Source: Diphasiastrum complanatum (Eukaryota > Streptophyta > Lycopodiopsida > Lycopodiales > Lycopodiaceae). From it: DNA of 64,000 nucleotides. The stretch spans positions 23,804,357 to 23,868,356 of the forward strand of contig CM055113.1 in the NCBI GenBank assembly GCA_029204225.1, read 5' to 3'. The stretch's first letter is position 1; every line of letters begins with the position of its first letter. Below are positions 57,810-64,000 of the stretch, one piece after another. A program made the position numbers and the translations under genes. The notes under the pieces are model-generated. The model worked only from the letters and a program-made list of their open reading frames with translations. It did no database searches and was not told where the DNA came from.

Positions 57810-59163
57810 CTTTTTTGTGCACGTGGTATGGCCTAGATTTGCTAGCTTCCACCACATCTCGGATCTTCGATTTGCGATGGCTCATCACGCCTCCCATGTG
57901 GCCCACCATCCATTTTCGATCAAATTCCAAATCAGAGGAGAGGACTGGAAACTCTCTATACAACTGGTCAACAACATAATTTTTGTCGTCATTACTTTGT
58001 CTATACGCCAGCCCTTAAAAATGTCTTTGTTGAAGACCACATGCATGAGTTGTCTCATGTGCTCTTATCCGGAAAACTTCATTTTGCCCTTAAATGCTTT
58101 GGCTTGGTATAGGAGGACCTTGTCTCCCATCTGGAACTCTTGAGTTTCAATGAGCGATCATGCCATGCTTTCTATCAACATTTGTGGACTTGTTGAGCAT
58201 GGATGCTAATCCGTCGTGTTTCACAAAGTTGTTCTAGATGGAATAATTTATTAGCTAGAATCTGTCGATTATCTAGCCCCAGATTATATGCTACTCGTAG
58301 GGATGAAATATGGAATTTCATAAGCATGACTGCTTTATGGCCATATACGAACTGGAAAAGAATTAAACCTGTAGCCATCTTTGGGGTAGTACAATATTCC
58401 CACAAAGCGGCATGGAGTTTTAACTCCCAATCGAAAGAGCTAGACTCAACGGTCTTGGTTAGAACACCACATAAGATTTTGTTGGTGGATTCCGCCTGAC
58501 CATTGCATCGTGGATAATACGGGGAACTTTTGCGAGACACAAAGAATCTCAAAAGTAAATTGGCTATGACAGAGTTAATGAAATGTGTACCCCTATCACT
58601 TATAAGTTCTAGAGGACATCTGAACCAAACAATAACCTGTTCATAGAGAAATTTTGTGGTAGGACGAGCGTCAACATTGCAAACAACTCTAGCTTCAGCC
58701 CATTTGGTACAGTAATCTGTAGCCACTACAATATATCTGGCTTGAGTGTGCCTAGCAGTGAGACTAATAGGGCCAACATAATCAATTTCCCATTTCTAGA
58801 AGGCTTGATCAGTTGTGACAGAGTGTAACGGCATAAAGTCAGTTTTTTGGGGACGTTTTTTCCTTTGACAAACATCATAGGCCTTTACATAGTTGTGAGT
58901 ATCCTTGAAGAGGGTGGGCCACCAAAATTTAGCCAAGAGGATTTTCTTGGCGGTTGTTTCAAAAGAGAATGGCCAGCTCCAAGACCTTCATGGGTTACAG
59001 ATATAACAGAGGTTATTTCACCTTCAGTAAGACATCGTCGGACGATTCCATCTAACCCTTTCTTGTAAAGTTGTCCTGCAATCAACGTATAAGGTGTTGT
59101 TTTGAGGATCAACGCACGTTGTTCAGGTTTAGATAAGGATGGATCCATCCATCCTGAAGTCAA
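57810..59163 (-). pseudogene. Ty3/gypsy integrase, minus strand
   Basis: From 59163: TLIAGQLYKKGLDGIVRRCL, TEGEITSVISVTHEGLGAGH (zinc-binding domain, partly degraded; the CxxC reads as a frame-shifted VC region). Then WEIDYVGPISLTARH (first Asp), and an open frame from 58726: MATDYCTKWAEARVVCNVDA, ELISDRGTHFINSVI (second Asp), PYYPRCNGQAESTNKILCGV (Glu). It continues FQFVYGHKAVMLMKFHISSL and LGLDNRQILANKLFHLEQLC. All three catalytic acids are present and the core is open over 183 codons. Stops lie before and after it. RT is missing: at 59163-59206 the sequence switches to a plus-strand gag copy. Confidence 0.85.
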
Positions 59164-59205
59164 ATATTCATTAATATCCTTAGCCCAAAAGGGAGTAGAG
59201 TCAAC

Positions 59206-59620
59206 TTGAACAAGAATATGGCATCGGGTAATTCATCATTGACCAGTAGCACCCAGACCCATGTATTGACAATACCGCCCTTTCAATCGACAACAACCCA
59301 TGTCGTGGCCAGGAATTTATCAACCATGACCTACTGCACCAAATTAGTTTCAACCACGCAACAGTTTGTCATTAATCAACCCGTTCCACAACCAGCTATG
59401 AATTTTATCGATCCAAATTCTATAGATCCAGCAACTTATTTTGTGGATGACACTATTCCACAGGATACTCCTCTGAGACAGTAGTATATTCTCCGTATGA
59501 TCCTAATGCTTAAGTGATTGACCCAAATGCCCCGATCTATGGTCCACACCAAGCTGTGTTTGCAACGCAACAATTTTCCGCAATGCGCAGATGTTTTATC
59601 TGTGCAAGTAAACATCCTAG
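59206..59620 (+). pseudogene. Gypsy gag C-terminal segment, plus strand
   Basis: Thr/Gln/Pro-rich open frame: STQTHVLTIPPFQSTTTHVV, FVINQPVPQPAMNFIDPNSI, DPATYFVDDTIPQDTPLRQ, ending at a TAG near 59482 and continuing in a second frame as VIDPNAPIYGPHQAVFATQQ. It precedes the zinc knuckles and resembles the low-complexity spacer of plant gag proteins. The capsid domain is missing. Confidence 0.5.
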
Positions 59621-60122
59621 TATTCGCTGTCCAAACAAACTTCGTTTTCCACCAGCTTGTGAAAATTGTGGCATTAAACACCATGTCAAGGATTGCCCTT
59701 CATATAAACCAGCTTGTCTGCTCCATATAAGTCGACACTCTGCCACCATGGGTCTTGACTCGAGCACAACAACGCCAAGCCACTCCCATTGCACCCAACA
59801 ACCCAGCAGCACACCGTACCTCCAAGCGAATTATTTATGGCCATTGTGTATCCTCAACCAACAAAAGAAATTAGGATGCATCACAAATATCATCAATAAA
59901 TTCAAAATGAAGACCAAAACTCTTCTAGATCTCATAGAATACCATACACACCTTTTGAGAATAAAACACTTGAAGGCATTGAAGTCTAGAGAGATTTGTT
60001 ACAAGCCAATGTCACACTTCCTTTTCACATTTTATGGAAGCATGCGGGTCAATGGAAACAACAACTCTAATCTACCAAAACCACGACGCCTGACGAGTTG
60101 TCTGAAATGCCATTACACCTAA
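59580..60122 (+). pseudogene. Gypsy zinc-knuckle segment, plus strand
   Basis: Open frame with RRCFICASKHPSIRCPNKLR (CX2CX4HX4C) and CENCGIKHHVKDCPSYKPAC, a second CCHC pattern. This is the best-preserved pair of knuckles in the window. It is followed by a Ser/Thr/Gln-rich tail and a frame that loses family resemblance. It corresponds to E1 at 1300-1420. Confidence 0.75.
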
Positions 60123-61290
60123 CAAATCCACTCGGTGAAAGGGGCAATATCAAATTCCAGCTACTCATCGCCAATCCTGAGAAGTATTAGTTGCGTTAGA
60201 TGGTGGCTTAGGTGTCAATATCATTTCCACGTCTCTCATGTTGGAATGGAACCTGAAAGACAAACTCACCAAACCCACTTGTCAGCTCTAGATGGCCGAT
60301 CAAAGTGTGGTTCGACCTACAGAATTCCTCCCACAGATTCTGATAAAATTGGGAGGCTCACGATGCAAAGGTCGTTCATGACTGGAGCAAAGGGCGAGTA
60401 ACTTTTGGTAATAAGAAGATGTCCATTACCATTGATTCATCTGGAAATTTCAAACCAGTATGATACCATGACAATGATTCATTTACTATCAATTCTGTGT
60501 TTGAGCCATACCAGTCCACCCAAGAGAAAGGTCATTATGTTAAATCTACCGATATCATAAACTAGAGCCACAGTTTGGCTATGATTGATAGTGTGAATGT
60601 TGATTACTGTGTTCAAAATCAGAATGAGTGTATCCATACTCCCTTGACCACTAACGAACAACCTCTTGATCTAGACACACCTATCATTAATATCCATTTT
60701 ATTGATATTAAACCACACAATGATGAATTGTTAAACGTTGCATGGCTACTTACTGATGAATCAAAATATTTATTCGTAGATGATGAAAATGTCTTGCGAA
60801 TTGAAGACTGCTTCGAAGATTTGGACATTTCTAAAATTCAAATACTGAATTACATGGAGGCACTTCCAATCAAAGCATTCCCCCAGCATTCGTCCAAGGT
60901 GGAACCAGTCGCCAATGTTACGGTTGAAAAACCTGATACCAAAGTCTATCATGTCAAACGACCCAATTATCCATGGGACCTATGTGAGGAAAAACAATCT
61001 ATCAAATCGACTCCATGATGTTCAATTAATTTCTCATCCACACAACTCACGCCCTCAAAAGTCACAACCTCGCGGCGATATCATGAAGGAAAAGATGAAG
61101 AAACCGCTCTTGATCCAACCTCCTGGAGACCTTACTACTGATCAAGAAGTTCCTGAGATCGCTTTAGCTCATACACCTCTCCCAAAAACTCCCCAATCAC
61201 CATCACGGAAGTTTTGTTTTTTTGTAAAGGAAGAATTTCGTAGAGAGTGTATCTCAAAGTTTCAGATTGTGGCAATTTCATGGGATGGTC
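60123..61290 (+). pseudogene. Gypsy protease and protease-RT linker, plus strand
   Basis: Degenerate protease around 60170-60440 (GGLGVNI-like VVALDGGLGVNI in mixed frames, ending NSSHRF). Then EPYQSTQEKGHYVKS matches E1 (QQKGHYT). An open frame 60575-61018 follows: MAMIDSVNVDYCVQNQNECI, DELLNVAWLLTDESKYLFVD, QILNYMEALPIKAF, the linker seen in E1 and E2. From 60915 a second frame runs TTDQEVPEIALAHTPLPKTP to a stop at 61295, across the junction with the inverted leader near 61150-61200. RT and beyond are lost. Confidence 0.6.
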
Positions 61291-61430
61291 GGTGAATTCT
61301 GAAATTGTAGTTTTGCTGACAGACAAACTCAATAGTGGAAATATTAGTTTGACAAAAAACAGACTAAATCTCTAAGACATAATTCGTAGAGCTGCCAGAG
61401 GACTGATCTTTCATAGATCTAGCCTCTTCT
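61150..61430 (-). other. Inverted copy of gypsy leader
   Basis: Minus-strand equivalent of 13340-13610 (ATGAAAGATCAGTCCT, GACCATCCCATGAAAT). The leader reads toward the left and is joined head-on to the plus-strand linker, so gag is absent here. It marks the end of the aORF-bearing segment to its right. Confidence 0.65.
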
Positions 61431-62190
61431 AAAAACTAGGTACAACCATTCATCCTCCAAAATCTCTAGGAGATCCATCAAGATAAAATGACTTTAACTC
61501 AGTCTTGAGTACCACAGATACTCTCTTGAGTTAAGTGCTCTTATTTCTAGTATGATACAAGGAAATAACAATCATTAAATCTTAATAGACTTGTCTGTCT
61601 CCTAATTAACCAGAGATTTAGACTGAAGCCAATACACAAGCATTCCTTGACTACAATCTATAAGATAAGCAAATTTTTCATAAGTAAGCAATTACTTAAT
61701 GAAAATGCCTGTGAAATTTGCATAATCTCAAATATGCACTGAGTAAATAAATTTAGAGTTCAAATAATAGATCTAAATCCTTGACTCTCCCAATTGATAG
61801 AAAATTACTCATTATTTTAAGAATCCTCACATTTCTTTATATTCTTTTAATGACCTTTAAGTATCAATCTATGATCTGTCAATCATAAATATTTAGAACC
61901 TTATAATTCTCATCAATCATAATTTACAAGATTCCAAATCTATAATCATTAAAAAAATACTAGAATATATGCACAACATACCATTAAGGAAATGTAAGAA
62001 ACATTCTAAAGTCTTTTCCACAAGGAAAATTACTAGATTCCAAGAATATTCTTCCAATCCGATTCTTAACCATATTATGAGTTCCAAATTTGACAATCAA
62101 CCAAGTAATAAAAGACCATTATAACATCCATCTTTAACAATATAAACTTTATACAGTCACCTAGAGCAACATCTTGAGATTACAAAGTTT
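61431..62190. other. AT-rich spacer between aORF X5 and leader
   Basis: No ORF, no recognisable primer-binding site. By position, between aORF and leader, it would be the end of an LTR if the LTR-ORF interpretation is right. Confidence 0.35.
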
Positions 62191-63608
62191 TGCCGAATTA
62201 GACTGGATCACTTGTGCAAGGCTTGAAACCAAACCAAGAGCATCACCAGAATCACTGTCGTGGAGGCGGCAGCAGCAGTAAGACCTGATGGTACCGTCCT
62301 TGGTTGGCATGAGACATGTGCCGGTAATTCCTCTTCTTCAAAAACATCTTCCTCTTCAAAGCCCTCAAGCATTGTGGCATCGAACTGCTTCGGTGATCTC
62401 ACAACTTGGTCGACCCGAAGTGTGGCTGGGGAGTCTTTAGCTTGAAGTTGCTAGCATGAATCTTCAACACCGACAGTAGTATCATGGATTTGTTTGAATC
62501 CTCTTCCAGGGGATTGGAGTTCAAAGGGCGCAGGGCTCTGGGGAATTTCAAAAACTTTAGAGGCCCCAAGGGGGTCAGAGTCATCGAATATATCCATAAA
62601 GTATTGTGTGTTTGGTGAAACAACTTTGGTATGCAGGGGTGAGGCGGCCTAGGCAGCTGTGATGGAAATGGTAGTCCCAATAGTCACAAGCTGTCCTTGA
62701 GTGGAAGCAGAGGCGAGAGAAGCATCAGAGGCGGGGGGAATAGGAAGTTCAGTGTGAGTAGCAGCAGGGGGTGGAAGCGCAGCTGACGATGTATGCCTAG
62801 TACGACGTCGTGACGCGGAAAGCGAGTCAGGAATCACGATCTCGCTACGTGGACGACATCGACTATGTGAACTGGAGGCCTGGTGGGATGACTCGGCCGA
62901 TGCTTCTTCATAAACCGAAAGTACAAAATCCAGATGGAAGCCATGGATTTTGTTTTCAAGGTGGGAGGCCGCTAGAAGAGACAACAAACAGCTAGCAGCG
63001 AACTGCTGCTTGGTATTGCTCTTAATAGCTCGTTTGAGCTCACTAGAAACAGTCTTGAACCAATTATATGGCTTGGCATAGGACTCGACTATCCTATGTA
63101 GGATCTGAGAAGTGATGCGGTCTTTCTTGAGGTTGCCAACCATCAAAAAGTTATTCAAAAACTGGGTAGCAACGTGTATGGCAGGCTCAATGATGGCATC
63201 GAGGAGATAACCATTGTTGGTTCAATGCAAATCATTGGTTAGGTCGATGTAAGGCTTAATAGCCTGTTTGGCCTGTTTATGGTTGGGTGAGACTTGGGTA
63301 CCAGACACTATACCTATAACAGCAAGGGCGGCCTCAGTCACGCGCACCTTGTGTGTGGCTCCCTGGAAGGTGATATGAAACTTGGATTTCTCTTCTTTCC
63401 ACGTTCTGAAGGCAAGAGTGATGAAATCCATGTTGATTCTCCCAGAAAAGGCTCTCTCATGAATACCCATTGCAGTAAGCAGAGGCTCCGCAAGGGTCAA
63501 CTACTGAGTGACCATGCTTGTGCTAGGAAGTATCATGACATCCGTTGTAGATGGGACATCACGATGGATAGTATAACGAGGAGATTGGGATGTATATGTG
63601 GAAGACAT
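62190..63608 (-). pseudogene. aORF copy X5: N-terminal domain to acidic patch
   Basis: Longest proximal copy. Start MSSTYTSQSPRYTIHRDVPS at 63608. The Trp of VTQW is TAG (63503-63501). Then LTLAEPLLTAMGIHERAFSG, FITLAFRTWKEEKSKFHITF, GATHKVRVTEAALAVIGIVS; the second conserved Trp (WNNNGYL) is TGA (63224-63222); LNNFLMVGNLKKDRITSQIL, KPYNWFKTVSSELKRAIKSN, FAASCLLSLLAASHLENKIH. The Ser/Arg linker (SSHSRCRPRSE, RRRTRHTSSAAL) is followed by an Ala/Thr/Pro stretch, a TAG near 62650, MDIFDDSDPLGASKVFEIPQ, and an acidic patch FDATMLEGFEEEDVFEEEEL. A shifted DSGDALGLVSSLAQVIQ-type end follows. The basic linker could act as a nuclear signal, which is inference. Function unknown. Confidence 0.7.
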
Positions 63609-64000
63609 GATGATCAAAAACGAAAAGTAAGACGTGCGAATGTATATCAGAAAGCAGTTCAGAAAGTTTGGAAGGCTTTGGTCGCGGGAAAAATTTGCAA
63701 GAGTTTCGCTAGAGTCGAATTCAACCAACTTATAGGTGAATTTGGAGGGTCCATTACACTGAATACTAGTTTGGCTGATCAGTTCTGAACAAAAATGTGC
63801 AGGCATGTACAGTATTGTGAAAATAGGCTATGAAAATCTTGGCAAAGGTTTCTGAGGATCTGAACCTATCCGACGAACGTTTTCTAGGGTTGGCAAAGGA
63901 TGAACCTTCGCCTAGGAGGATCCTTCGCCCAAGTATTGTCATAAATGTATTTTTTCAAGATCTGAGGCTATGGCCAACCTAATTTTGACATTTCAAGACC
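63609..64000 (-). other. aORF 5' flank with GGCGAAGG motifs
   Basis: Matches the X3 and X1 flanks up to about 63830. Then it carries TGGCAAAGGTTTC, GGCAAAGGATGAACC and the imperfect palindrome CCTTCGCCTAGGAGGATCC near 63912. The window ends before any LTR boundary. Confidence 0.5.

Overview
This window is nuclear DNA from a large, repeat-rich plant genome. The evidence is one well-preserved intron-containing gene of a plant nucleotide-sugar transporter family, relics of plant PPR and bHLH genes, plant-type Ty3/gypsy and Ty1/copia retrotransposons, and long CT, GA and GT microsatellites. The LINE-type reverse transcriptase fragments resemble a lineage I associate, from memory only, with gymnosperms, ferns, lycophytes and bryophytes. 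That makes a non-flowering plant plausible, but it is not proven.

Layout. 1-4790: minus-strand Ty3/gypsy element (E1) cut by the window edge, with 5' LTR, PBS-like site, a 5' leader carrying a 24-26 bp minisatellite, gag and protease. 4792-10266: a second minus-strand Ty3/gypsy body (E2: gag C-terminus, protease, RT, RNase H, integrase). 10434-14477: fragments of an unusual extra ORF ('aORF') in both orientations, a chromovirus 3' end with its LTR, then a plus-strand PBS, leader and gag. 15000-20520: unrecognised coding-like DNA split by a truncated Ty1/copia element; the last part is a candidate two-exon gene. 20520-25150: mostly nothing recognisable plus a CT microsatellite. 25158-26880: gypsy integrase and LINE fragments. 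27430-31539: the only clearly intact gene, a seven-exon UDP-galactose/UDP-glucose transporter (UTR1-like, SLC35B1 family). 33576-35200: degenerate LINE. 37080-37334: small acidic ORF behind a TATA-like promoter. 39470-41180: PPR pseudogene, fold-back element, bHLH exon. 42335-54000: layered transposons, with an aORF copy interrupted by a solo LTR (CATTT target duplication) and by a complete chromovirus (43918-50323), continuing into a gypsy derivative that lost RT to integrase. 54540-64000: convergent and divergent gypsy and aORF fragments.

The main unusual feature is the aORF. Five broken copies encode pieces of a long protein with a conserved N-terminal domain, a Ser-rich linker, an acidic patch, a coiled coil and a C-terminal domain, none of which I can assign to a family. 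It lies downstream of pol in two places and upstream of the PBS/leader/gag in two others. Both positions fit an ORF carried inside very long LTRs of an Ogre/Tat/Athila-like gypsy lineage, although rearrangement could mimic this. None of the retroelements looks autonomous: stops, frameshifts and lost catalytic residues are noted individually.
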